From Candidatus Anaerobutyricum stercoripullorum (GTDB lineage Bacteria; Bacillota; Clostridia; Lachnospirales; Lachnospiraceae), in contig DXEQ01000301.1 in NCBI GenBank assembly GCA_019114885.1, forward strand, positions 1 through 5,662: a stretch of DNA of 5,662 nucleotides. Reading direction: 5' to 3'. Shown here one piece after another: positions 1 through 5,662 of the stretch. The notes under the pieces were generated by a model. That model saw only the letters and a list, made by a program, of their open reading frames with translations, was not told where the DNA came from and did not search any database. A program made the translations under genes and the position numbers. Position 1 is the first letter of the stretch. Every line of letters begins with the position of its first letter.

Positions 1-595
1 CCAGCATGTTGCTCCACTGGTCGTTGCCGCCAAACTGCATGTTACAGCCGTATTTCTGGTATAATGCATAGAAGTCGTAGCTCTGCATGATCATGTAGTT
101 AAACTCCAGGAAGGACAGGCCCTTCTCCATACGCTGCTTATAGCACTCGGCACGAAGCATGTTGTTGACGGAGAAACATGCGCCCACCTCGCGCAGCAGG
201 TCCACATAATTCAAGTCCAGAAGCCAGTCCGCGTTGTTGACCATCAGCGCCTTGCCGTCAGAAAAGTCGATGAAACGGCTCATCTGTTTCTTAAAACACT
301 CGATATTGTGATCGATGGTCTCTTTTGTCATCATCTGACGCATATCGGTCCGTCCGGACGGATCTCCGATCATACCGGTTCCGCCGCCCAGCAGAGCGAT
401 CGGCTTGTTGCCGGCCATCTGCAGACGTTTCATCAGACACAGCGCCATGAAATGTCCCACATGCAGGCTGTCCGCCGTCGGGTCAAACCCGATGTAGAAT
501 GTTGCCTTGCCTTCGTTGATCATCTTCTTGATCTCTTCTTCGTTTGTCACCTGGGCAATGAGTCCTCTTGCCACTAATTCATCATATAATGTCAT
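1..595 (-). CDS. tyrS: Tyrosyl-tRNA synthetase, N-terminal 198 residues (runs off the left edge)
   Basis: Class I aminoacyl-tRNA synthetase that charges tRNA-Tyr with tyrosine in the cytoplasm. The visible part is the Rossmann-fold catalytic domain. YIGFDPTADSLHVGH (residues 34-48) combines the tyrosine-binding start with the HIGH-class ATP signature, here HVGH at 45-48. GGGTGMIGDPSG lies at about 70-81. YMIMQSYD (167-174) holds the Tyr, Gln and Asp that contact the substrate tyrosine in known TyrRS structures, and QFGGNDQWSN (187-196) is also typical. The KMSKS loop and the C-terminal S4-like RNA-binding domain would lie beyond base 1, so completeness cannot be judged. The ATG at 595-593 follows an AGGAG ribosome binding site (607-603) with a 7-nt gap. 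The gene lies directly downstream of a tyrosine T-box leader, which independently confirms the amino-acid specificity. No frameshift is visible. Confidence 0.97.
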   Translation of the reverse strand, partial: MTLYDELVARGLIAQVTNEEEIKKMINEGKATFYIGFDPTADSLHVGHFMALCLMKRLQMAGNKPIALLGGGTGMIGDPSGRTDMRQMMTKETIDHNIECFKKQMSRFIDFSDGKALMVNNADWLLDLNYVDLLREVGACFSVNNMLRAECYKQRMEKGLSFLEFNYMIMQSYDFYALYQKYGCNMQFGGNDQWSNML

Positions 596-618
596 CCTTC
601 TTCTCCTTTTTGTGAAAT

Positions 619-652
619 AAAAAAGCCCCTATCTGTCCAAACAGATAAGGGC
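619..652 (-). terminator. Intrinsic terminator of the tyrS T-box leader
   Basis: On the minus strand, 652-641 pairs with 636-625 as a 12-bp stem with one G-U pair. It closes a 4-nt loop (TTGG) and is followed by a run of six T (624-619). The 5' half of the stem contains the CCTT that the antiterminator would use, so this is the regulated attenuator, about 24 nt before the tyrS start codon. Confidence 0.93.
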
Positions 653-914
653 GAACATCCTTCGCGGTACCACCTTATTCACCGCCAGCTCACACTGTCG
701 GCCTCAGCGACTGCGCATTCACAGTCTCAGCGGGAATAACGCCCGCCACCCCGTCGCAGCCTACCGGGAATCCTGTCTTCCGTTCGGTGCGCAACTCGGG
801 AATGTATTCACCGTCCGCAGTGTTATTGGCCTTTCACCAACCGGCCGCTCTCTGGATACTCCTGCGGGAGCTACTTGTTTCCGTCATCGTCTTTCACATA
901 TTGGTCTTACGATG
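625..914 (-). promoter_or_regulatory. Tyrosine-specific T-box riboswitch, tyrS leader
   Basis: Transcribed leader that senses uncharged tRNA-Tyr and decides between termination and read-through into tyrS. The T-box core AAGGTGGTACCGCG is read on minus at 676-663. Its UGGU would pair with the ACCA 3' end of an uncharged tRNA having A73, as tRNA-Tyr does. A UAC tyrosine codon at 806-804, within GAATACATT, fits the specifier loop. Stem I marks are present: GATGACGG near the 5' end, an AGAGAG bulge and a GGTTGGTGAAAGGCC distal loop (about 857-828). A GCGGG/CCCGC hairpin (746-742 with 734-730) fits stem III. In the antiterminator, AAGG (676-673) can pair with CCTT (650-647). Those same bases form the terminator stem, so the two folds exclude each other. 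The specifier assignment rests on position and identity, not on a covariance search. Confidence 0.94.
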
Positions 915-920
915 TAGTCT

Positions 921-949
921 ATTCTAAGTAATAAAGCGCGGTTTGTCAA
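921..949 (-). promoter_or_regulatory. Vegetative promoter of tyrS
   Basis: Read on minus, a perfect -35 TTGACA (949-944), a 17-bp spacer and a -10 TAGAAT (926-921, five of six matches to consensus) form a sigma-A type promoter. Transcription should start near 914, which leaves a leader of roughly 320 nt that holds the T-box. This strong promoter feeding a conditional terminator fits control at the attenuation step rather than at initiation. Confidence 0.9.
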
Positions 950-978
950 CCATTAATTTTGCCCTCCCACGCTAATGC

Positions 979-1269
979 AGACGGGCTTTCCGTTATCAGT
1001 CACAACAGACGACAGCATAAGGCCGCGCAGATAGTCCGTGCGGCGACACCCTCCTTCGGATATCAGAAGGATAACGATGATGCAGAACCAAAACCGCATC
1101 TGCGGTTTTCGGCTTCGCCGTACGGTCTTCAGAAAAAGTCCCGCTTTTTGTGCAAGCCCAAAGCGGCTCCTTTTTCTGAGTCCTGTTTCTGCATCTTTCC
1201 GGAGTGTATGTATATCCTCTTTCACAGGCCGCCGCCCGGACCACATGCGCAGCAAAAAAATGCTGTCTG
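979..1269 (-). repeat. Left arm of a long imperfect inverted repeat; structured repeat copy 1
   Basis: Read on minus, this segment aligns by eye with the right arm (1313-1588) over nearly its whole length, centred near 1290. Matching landmarks are CAGACAGC (1269-1262), CGGCCTGTGAAAGAGGA (1231-1215), GCTTGCACA (1157-1149), CTGAA, GGCGAAGCCG, AACCGC/GCGGTT, CTGATATCCGAA (1066-1055), GAGGGTGTCG and GTCGTCTGT (1013-1005). Beyond 1001 only CCCGTCT (985-979) still matches, with a shift, so that end is uncertain. Internal hairpins are 1130-1138 with 1170-1178 (9 bp), 1141-1147 with 1160-1166 (7 bp), CGGC-TTC-GCCG at 1110-1120, and 1090-1097 with 1102-1109 (8 bp). The open frames crossing this arm show no recognisable protein and seem to be by-products of GC-rich sequence. 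It stops short of the tyrS promoter. Function unknown. Confidence 0.75.
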
Positions 1270-1312
1270 TGTATCGGTAAGACGTAAGATCAACCACCGG
1301 CCTGCCACTTCC

Positions 1313-1588
1313 CAGACGGCGTATTATGCGCCCATATCCTTCGGGCACCGGCCTGTGAAGGAGGACATAACATAAGATTAGGGAAAAGGGCAGGGACGAG
1401 AGAGTGAAAAGCGAATGCCTTGTGCTTGCACAGTAGGCAGAGCTTTTTACTGAACCGGGAGGCGAAGCCGGGAACCGCTTGCGGTTCCTCCCTGCCTCCA
1501 TCGTAAAACGGCTGATGTCCGAACTGAGGGCGTCGGTGAACGAAGCGGTATGGGCGCTCCCGCCGTCGTTTGTCCAAAATCCCCGTCT
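1313..1588 (+). repeat. Right arm of a long imperfect inverted repeat; structured repeat copy 2
   Basis: This is the second copy of the element at 979-1269, in opposite orientation, with a 43-nt spacer (1270-1312) between them. Landmarks are CAGACGGC (1313-1320), CGGCCTGTGAAGGAGGA (1349-1365), GCTTGCACA (1424-1432), CTGAACCG, GGCGAAGCCG (1461-1470), CTGATGTCCGAA (1513-1524), GAGGGCGTCG and GTCGTTTGT (1565-1573). A long hairpin pairs 1403-1412 with 1442-1451 (10 bp, one G-T), then 1417-1420 with 1435-1438, topped by GCTTGCACA. A second pairs 1471-1477 with 1482-1488 around CTTG. These sit at the same places as in the left copy but are built of partly different bases. The arm ends about 12 nt past the stop codon of the peptidase gene. 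The spacer holds CACCGGCCTG (1295-1304), repeated at 1346-1355. No gene is supported here. Confidence 0.75.
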
Positions 1589-1599
1589 CCCCACCTCTT

Positions 1600-2391
1600 C
1601 TACTCATCCAGCAAAATATACCCTCCCGTATTCTTCCGCCGGCTGAAATACACATGGGTATCCCCGGTATTTTTCTGCGGGAACATATAGGCAAGCAGGT
1701 CGTCGGGCGCAACCCGTTTGAGCCGCTGCCACTGCCCCGACCACTCCCTGGTGGCGGAGTCCGTAAAGAGAACCTGCCCCTGTCCGTCCACACCCAGCAG
1801 AATCATGGTGTGGTAGGAACCGGCAAACCGTTTGTCAAACCAGCGCACGATCCGGCCGTTTTGCCGCTTCATGCGGCTGGTCTCCACCACCACCGGCCGG
1901 CCGCTGTACAGATGGGAAAGAATCTCCTGCAGCGCCTGCTCGTCGGAAAAACTGCCCACATACCGGTGCGGGATATGATGGGCGGTAAGAATCCGGGAAA
2001 TACCATAGAGGGAGACCGGCATCTGCCGGGCGATATGCCGGCTGTAGTTCCTGCGCCACGCTTCTTCGCCAAGAACTTCCCGCTCCACCCGGGCGATCGT
2101 CTCATCCGGACGCAGGCTGCGGTATTCCGGCACATATGCCGCCAGAATCGTGGTGAGGGAGCAACAGGCGCAGCCGTGGCGGGTCATATATTCGCTGTAG
2201 GCCCCGTAAGTTCCGGCCTTCTGCTGAAAGACGGGAAAAAGGCGGCCTGCACGCGCTTCATCCTCCAACACAACCATAAGTTCCGGGCCATCCAGCCGCC
2301 CCTCCCGCTCGCCGGGCGCCAGAAAATACCGTCCGGCGGCGTCCTTTTTCCAATATAGCATTATTCGGTCTTTTTTCTCTGTTTTCGCCAT
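1600..2391 (-). CDS. Putative C39-like (papain-fold) cysteine peptidase
   Basis: Predicted protein of 263 residues resembling the C39-like peptidase group (Peptidase_C39_2 type). HGCACCSLTTIL (about 72-83) matches the usual GCGPTSLAMVL active-site helix, with Cys74 as likely nucleophile, though CACC replaces the common CGPT. SYHTMILLGVD (about 192-202) supplies the catalytic His194, and the following TDSAT supplies Asp211, where the family usually has DP. SGRPVVVETS (about 163-172) fits the strand before the His. No signal peptide or membrane segment is seen, so it should be cytoplasmic unless exported another way. The ATG at 2391 lies 4 nt after the glgB stop with no good ribosome binding site, which suggests translational coupling. 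Alternatives are an ATG at 2421 overlapping glgB by 26 nt (273 residues) and one at 2361. The substrate is unknown. It could be a non-proteolytic member using the same fold. Confidence 0.8.
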   Translation of the reverse strand: MAKTEKKDRIMLYWKKDAAGRYFLAPGEREGRLDGPELMVVLEDEARAGRLFPVFQQKAGTYGAYSEYMTRHGCACCSLTTILAAYVPEYRSLRPDETIARVEREVLGEEAWRRNYSRHIARQMPVSLYGISRILTAHHIPHRYVGSFSDEQALQEILSHLYSGRPVVVETSRMKRQNGRIVRWFDKRFAGSYHTMILLGVDGQGQVLFTDSATREWSGQWQRLKRVAPDDLLAYMFPQKNTGDTHVYFSRRKNTGGYILLDE

Positions 2392-2395
2392 AATA

Positions 2396-4366
2396 TCAGT
2401 ACTTAAAGATTGCCACTCCATACGCCGGAAGGTCGTAGGCGATCGAATACTTGCGGTCGTCGCACGGCTTCTTCACCGGCTTGTACACTTCCGGACGTTT
2501 CTTGCCGGAGCCGCCGAACTCGGCCGCGTCGCTGTTTAAGATCAGCGTGTGCTTTCTGCGGCAGGTAGTGCCGACGCGGTAGTCCGGTCTCGCCATCGGT
2601 GTGAAGTTGCAGACAAAGAGCAGATTGTTCTTGCCGTTCTCCGAATGTCTGGTGAAGGAGAAGATACTCCGGTCACCGTCGTTGGCGTTGATCCACTCAA
2701 AGCCTTCCGGATAGCAGTCGTATTCGTAGAGACATTTATTCTTATTGTAAATGTGCAGCAGGGCCCGGACAAAGTTCTGCAGCTGGCGGTTTCTGTCCTT
2801 CTCCAGCAGGAACCAGTCAAGCTCTCTGGCCTCGCTCCACTCCTGATGCTGACCGAAATCCTGTCCCATGAAGAGCAACTTCTTGCCCGGATGTCCGGTC
2901 ATGAAAGCGTAGCCTACCATCAGGTTGCGGAACTTGTCGTCGTAAAGTCCCGGCATCTTCTCCAGCATGGAACATTTCAGATGTACCACCTCATCATGGG
3001 AGAGTACCAGCATGTAGTTCTCCGCGTAAGCGTACATCATGGCAAATGTCATCTTGTTGTGATTATATTTTCTGAAATACGGGTCCAGCTTCATGTACTC
3101 CAGGAAGTCATGCATCCATCCCATATTCCACTTGAGGCTGAAATTCAGTCCGCCGTACTCGGCCTTGTCCGTCACCTTCGGCCATGCGGTGGATTCCTCG
3201 GCGATCATCACAGCGCCCGGATTGCGTCCCTCTACCACCGTATTCAGATGCTTGAAGAACTCAATGGCTTCCAGGTTCTCATTGCCACCGTAGATGTTCG
3301 GCACCCACTGGCCGTCCCGGCGGCCGTAATCCAGATACAGCATGGACGCCACCGCATCCACACGGAGTCCGTCGATGTGGTACTTCTCGATCCAGTACAG
3401 CGCGTTGCAGATGAGGAAGTTCTTCACCTCGGTCTTACCGTAATCAAAAACCTTGGTGCCCCAGTCCGGATGCTCGCCCTTGCGCGGGTCTGCGTACTCA
3501 TAAAGACAGGTGCCGTCAAACTCAGCCAGTCCGAAGGCGTCTCTCGGGAAATGTGCCGGAACCCAGTCGAGGATGATACCGATCTTGCGCTCATGGAGAT
3601 AATTGACGAAATACTGAAAATCCTGCGCGGAACCATGGCGGGAGGTCGGCGCAAAGTAGCCGGTCACCTGATAGCCCCAGGAGCCGTCAAACGGATGCTC
3701 CGCGATACCCATCAGTTCCACGTGAGTGTAACCCATATCCTTCACATAATCCGCCAGCTGTACGGCCAATTCACGGTAGTTATAATAGCCGTCCTCGTCG
3801 TCATCGGTGATCGGATGCTTCTTCCAGGAACCCGGATGCACCTCATAGACAAACATCGGGTCCTTGCGCACATCAAACTTGCTGCGGTGCTCCATCCACT
3901 TCTTGTCGCTCCATTTAAAATCAGAAATATCGGTCACCACGGAAGCGTTGTTCGGACGCTTCTCCATCTGGAACGCATAAGGGTCCGTCTTTAACACATC
4001 GTTGCCCTGCTTTGTGGTGACACAATACTTATAGATCTCTCCTTCGCCCAGATCCGGGATAAACAGCTCGTAGATTCCCATCGGCTCTGTGCGCTCCATC
4101 ATGTTGGCCGTCCGGTCCCACTGGTTAAAATCGCCCACAACGGAAACCTTCTGCGCGTTCGGCGCCCACACCGCAAAAAATACACCCTTCATGCCGTCCA
4201 GGGTCATCGGGTGCGCGCCCATCTTGTTATACAGGTCATAGTGGGTGCCCTGTCCGAACAGATAGTTGTCAAACTCTGTGATAAACTGGTACCCCTTCTT
4301 CTCTTCCTGCTTCTTTTTATTCTTCGGTATGGCTTTATTATCCTGCAACTTTTTGTTGTCCTGCAT
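2396..4366 (-). CDS. glgB: 1,4-alpha-glucan branching enzyme (GH13)
   Basis: Cytoplasmic enzyme that cuts alpha-1,4 glucan chains and rejoins them by alpha-1,6 links, creating branches in glycogen. The 656-residue protein starts with a Lys/Gln/Asn-rich tail (1-25). A CBM48-like domain follows (about 40-140, with FFAVWAPNAQKVSVVGDFNQWD at 63-84 quoted by position only for its WAPNA and GDFNQW cores). The GH13 barrel shows all four regions: DWVPAH (267-272), GLRVDAVAS with Arg335 and nucleophile Asp337, AEES with acid/base Glu390, and SHDE with His457 and Asp458. PGKKLLFMGQDFGQ (493-506) is typical of branching enzymes. The C-terminal beta domain (from about 560) ends with YGVAIFKY. The length is normal for bacterial GlgB. 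The ATG at 4366-4364 follows a GGGAGGA site (4380-4374). No other glg gene is in view. The gene downstream is likely co-transcribed. Confidence 0.97.
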   Translation of the reverse strand: MQDNKKLQDNKAIPKNKKKQEEKKGYQFITEFDNYLFGQGTHYDLYNKMGAHPMTLDGMKGVFFAVWAPNAQKVSVVGDFNQWDRTANMMERTEPMGIYELFIPDLGEGEIYKYCVTTKQGNDVLKTDPYAFQMEKRPNNASVVTDISDFKWSDKKWMEHRSKFDVRKDPMFVYEVHPGSWKKHPITDDDEDGYYNYRELAVQLADYVKDMGYTHVELMGIAEHPFDGSWGYQVTGYFAPTSRHGSAQDFQYFVNYLHERKIGIILDWVPAHFPRDAFGLAEFDGTCLYEYADPRKGEHPDWGTKVFDYGKTEVKNFLICNALYWIEKYHIDGLRVDAVASMLYLDYGRRDGQWVPNIYGGNENLEAIEFFKHLNTVVEGRNPGAVMIAEESTAWPKVTDKAEYGGLNFSLKWNMGWMHDFLEYMKLDPYFRKYNHNKMTFAMMYAYAENYMLVLSHDEVVHLKCSMLEKMPGLYDDKFRNLMVGYAFMTGHPGKKLLFMGQDFGQHQEWSEARELDWFLLEKDRNRQLQNFVRALLHIYNKNKCLYEYDCYPEGFEWINANDGDRSIFSFTRHSENGKNNLLFVCNFTPMARPDYRVGTTCRRKHTLILNSDAAEFGGSGKKRPEVYKPVKKPCDDRKYSIAYDLPAYGVAIFKY

Positions 4367-4396
4367 TTGTAAATCCTCCCTCGTTCGGTTTTATAC

Positions 4397-4405
4397 AGTA
4401 TATCA
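4397..4405 (-). promoter_or_regulatory. Extended -10 promoter of glgB
   Basis: TGATATACT read on minus (4405-4397) is a TGn-extended -10 with TATACT. No good -35 lies 16-18 bp upstream (CTGTAT at best), as is common for extended -10 promoters. The start would be near 4390, giving a short leader of about 25 nt with the ribosome binding site. It lies between the ilvE terminator and glgB, so glgB is probably its own transcription unit. Confidence 0.6.
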
Positions 4406-4457
4406 CAAAATTACATAAAATACAGCTTTTATTTCACCTTCTTTAGCAAATATGCAT

Positions 4458-4499
4458 AAAAAAAGAATCCGGTTGGAAAAAATCTTTCCAATCGGATCC
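4458..4499 (-). terminator. Intrinsic terminator after ilvE
   Basis: On minus, 4499-4485 (GGATCCGATTGGAAA) pairs with 4479-4465 (TTTCCAACCGGATTC) as a 15-bp stem with one mismatch and one G-T pair. A short AT-rich loop closes it and seven T follow (4464-4458). It begins about 35 nt after the ilvE stop codon and separates ilvE from glgB. Confidence 0.9.
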
Positions 4500-4534
4500 C
4501 CATGAAAAATATATAAAATGAAAAAACTCTGTCT

Positions 4535-5563
4535 CTACTCAGCGATCACTTTGATCCAGCCTTCCGGCGCTTCGATGTGACCCATCTGGATGCCGGTCAG
4601 GGTGTCATACAGCTTCTTGATGGTCGGTCCCATCTCTTCCATACCGCTCGGGAAGCAGATCTCGTTGCCGTGATCGTAGATCTTTCCGACCGGAGAAATC
4701 ACTGCTGCGGTACCACAAAGACCACATTCCGCGAAATCCTTCACCTCATCAAACAGCACTTCTCTGTGTTCCACTTCCATGCCCAGATAATGCTCTGCCA
4801 CATACATGATCGAACGGCGGGTGATGGATGGCAGGATACTGTTGGACTTCGGTGTTACCAGCTTGCCGTCCTTTGTGATGAAAATGAAGTTGGCGCCGCC
4901 GGTCTCCTCCACCTTCGTTCTGGTGGCAGGGTCCAGATACATGTTCTCGTCAAATCCCTGACGGTGTGCCTCCATGATCGGGTATAAGCTCATGGCATAG
5001 TTAAGGCCTGCCTTGATATGTCCTGTTCCGTGAGGAGCCGCACGGTCATAATCACTGACACGGATTACTACCGGCTTCACACCGCCCTTAAAATACGGGC
5101 CTACCGGAGTCACGAACACACGGAACTGATACTCGCTGGCCGGATGTACGCCAATGACCGGATCAGAACCGAACATATACGGACGGATATACAGGGTCGC
5201 GCCGGAACCAAACGGCGGCACGTAAGCCAGATTGGCACGTACAGTCTGTACGACCGCGTCCACAAACTTATCTTCCGGGAATACCGGCATCTCCAGTCTC
5301 CGGCAGCTGTCCGCCATACGGGCGGCGTTTAAGTCCGGACGGAAACAGACAACCTTGCCGTCTTCCGTTGTATAAGCCTTCAATCCCTCAAAACAGGTCT
5401 GTGCATACTGTAACACACCGGCACACTCGCTGATCACCACTGTGGCGTCATCCGTCAAAGTTCCTTCATCCCATGCGCCGTCTTTATAATTGGCGACAAA
5501 TCTGGCGTCAGTCTGATGATAACCGAAACCAAGGGAACTCCAGTCCAAATTCTTTTTTTCCAT
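4535..5563 (-). CDS. ilvE: Branched-chain amino acid aminotransferase
   Basis: PLP-dependent fold-type IV transaminase of the cytoplasm. It interconverts leucine, isoleucine and valine with their 2-oxo acids using glutamate/2-oxoglutarate, as the last step of biosynthesis or first step of breakdown. The 342-residue length fits the longer BCAT subgroup. Visible motifs are CFEGLKAY (57-64), LYIRPYMFGSDP (124-135), HGTGHIKAGLNYAMSL (178-193) with likely PLP lysine Lys184, EETGGANFIFI (219-229), and the phosphate-binding GTAAVISPVG (284-293). A CGLC pair (280-283) directly precedes the GTAA motif. The ATG at 5563-5561 follows AAGGAAG (5578-5572) at about 8 nt. The in-frame ATG at 5596 is rejected because the leading 11 codons contain this ribosome binding site and the start would fall on the promoter's initiation region. 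The gene is monocistronic, with its own promoter and terminator. Confidence 0.95.
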   Translation of the reverse strand: MEKKNLDWSSLGFGYHQTDARFVANYKDGAWDEGTLTDDATVVISECAGVLQYAQTCFEGLKAYTTEDGKVVCFRPDLNAARMADSCRRLEMPVFPEDKFVDAVVQTVRANLAYVPPFGSGATLYIRPYMFGSDPVIGVHPASEYQFRVFVTPVGPYFKGGVKPVVIRVSDYDRAAPHGTGHIKAGLNYAMSLYPIMEAHRQGFDENMYLDPATRTKVEETGGANFIFITKDGKLVTPKSNSILPSITRRSIMYVAEHYLGMEVEHREVLFDEVKDFAECGLCGTAAVISPVGKIYDHGNEICFPSGMEEMGPTIKKLYDTLTGIQMGHIEAPEGWIKVIAE

Positions 5564-5584
5564 AATCAAAACTTCCTTTCTGCC

Positions 5585-5620
5585 TCTGCAATGCAATCAT
5601 TGTATCACAGAATTTGCAGA
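5585..5620. repeat. 7-bp inverted repeat centred on the ilvE -10, candidate operator
   Basis: TCTGCAA (5585-5591) and TTGCAGA (5614-5620) are perfect inverted copies with a 22-bp spacer. Their centre (5602.5) falls inside the extended -10. Such placement would suit a dimeric repressor, but the arms are short and could arise by chance. No regulator gene is in the window. Confidence 0.3.
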
Positions 5621-5627
5621 TTTTCCA
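5599..5627 (-). promoter_or_regulatory. Promoter of ilvE with extended -10
   Basis: Read on minus, TGATACAAT (5607-5599) gives a TGn-extended -10 with TACAAT. TGGAAA (5627-5622, four of six bases of TTGACA) lies 17 bp upstream as a -35. The start would be near 5592, about 30 nt before the start codon. The leader is too short for a T-box, so a branched-chain T-box is absent at this promoter. Confidence 0.7.
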
Positions 5628-5662
5628 TGATTTATGATGAGGTTTCAAAAAAAATGCAATTT

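Noticed and set aside
308..577. 89-codon plus-strand frame inside tyrS
   Set aside because: Antisense shadow of the TyrRS catalytic domain with no independent support.
953..1594. Long open frame on minus (213 codons) and overlapping plus-strand frames through the repeat region
   Set aside because: It runs straight across both arms and the spacer of the inverted repeat, has an Arg/Ser-rich product with no recognisable domain, has no convincing ribosome binding site, and its equivalent frame in the other arm is broken by stops. Better explained as GC-rich structured non-coding sequence.
956..1617. ATTTTGC at 956-962 and GCAAAAT at 1611-1617 as possible outer ends of the inverted repeat
   Set aside because: They are nearly symmetric about the centre, but the right one lies inside the coding end of the peptidase gene and the sequence between these ends and the arms does not align well. 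Seven AT-rich bases can match by chance.
1570..2358. 262-codon open frame on plus over the peptidase gene
   Set aside because: Antisense to a minus-strand gene that has the family's Cys, His and Asp motifs in order. The plus-strand product is Pro/His-rich and featureless.
2549..3994. 481-codon open frame on plus inside glgB
   Set aside because: Antisense shadow of a clearly real GH13 gene with all catalytic motifs. The antisense product has no recognisable domain and no start signal.
5564..5596. Upstream in-frame ATG at 5596 as the ilvE start
   Set aside because: The 11 extra codons contain the ribosome binding site of the ATG at 5563, and the upstream ATG lies at or before the predicted transcription start, leaving no leader for its own binding site.

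Overview
The window looks like ordinary chromosome from a Gram-positive anaerobe of the Bacillota, most probably Lachnospiraceae or a close clostridial relative. The grounds are a tyrosine T-box leader in front of tyrS, strong AGGAG-type ribosome binding sites, moderate GC content, and the style of the GlgB and branched-chain aminotransferase proteins. The family-level placement is inference from recognition, not from a search.

All four supported genes lie on the minus strand, so they are read from right to left. From the right edge: ilvE (branched-chain aminotransferase, 5563-4535) has its own extended -10 promoter and ends at a strong intrinsic terminator (4499-4458). Next comes glgB (glycogen branching enzyme, 4366-2396), also with its own extended -10 promoter. 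A C39-like cysteine peptidase gene (2391-1600) begins 4 nt after the glgB stop and is probably translated by coupling to it. At the left edge is the first 198 codons of tyrS (595 to beyond base 1). It is preceded by a near-consensus promoter (949-921) and a complete T-box riboswitch with a UAC (Tyr) specifier, an antiterminator and a terminator (about 914-625).

The roughly 650-base gap between the peptidase gene and the tyrS promoter holds no convincing gene. It is filled by two diverged copies of one element arranged head to head: 979-1269 read on minus and 1313-1588 read on plus, about 43 nt apart. Each copy carries the same series of small hairpins, and several stems keep pairing although their bases differ between copies. 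This is the most unusual part of the window. It suggests an interspersed repeat or structured RNA family.

The genes do not form one pathway. ilvE and tyrS are amino-acid housekeeping genes with independent control. glgB stands here without other glg genes, and the link between glgB and the peptidase is positional only. I see no CRISPR array, tRNA or rRNA gene, transposase or phage gene.
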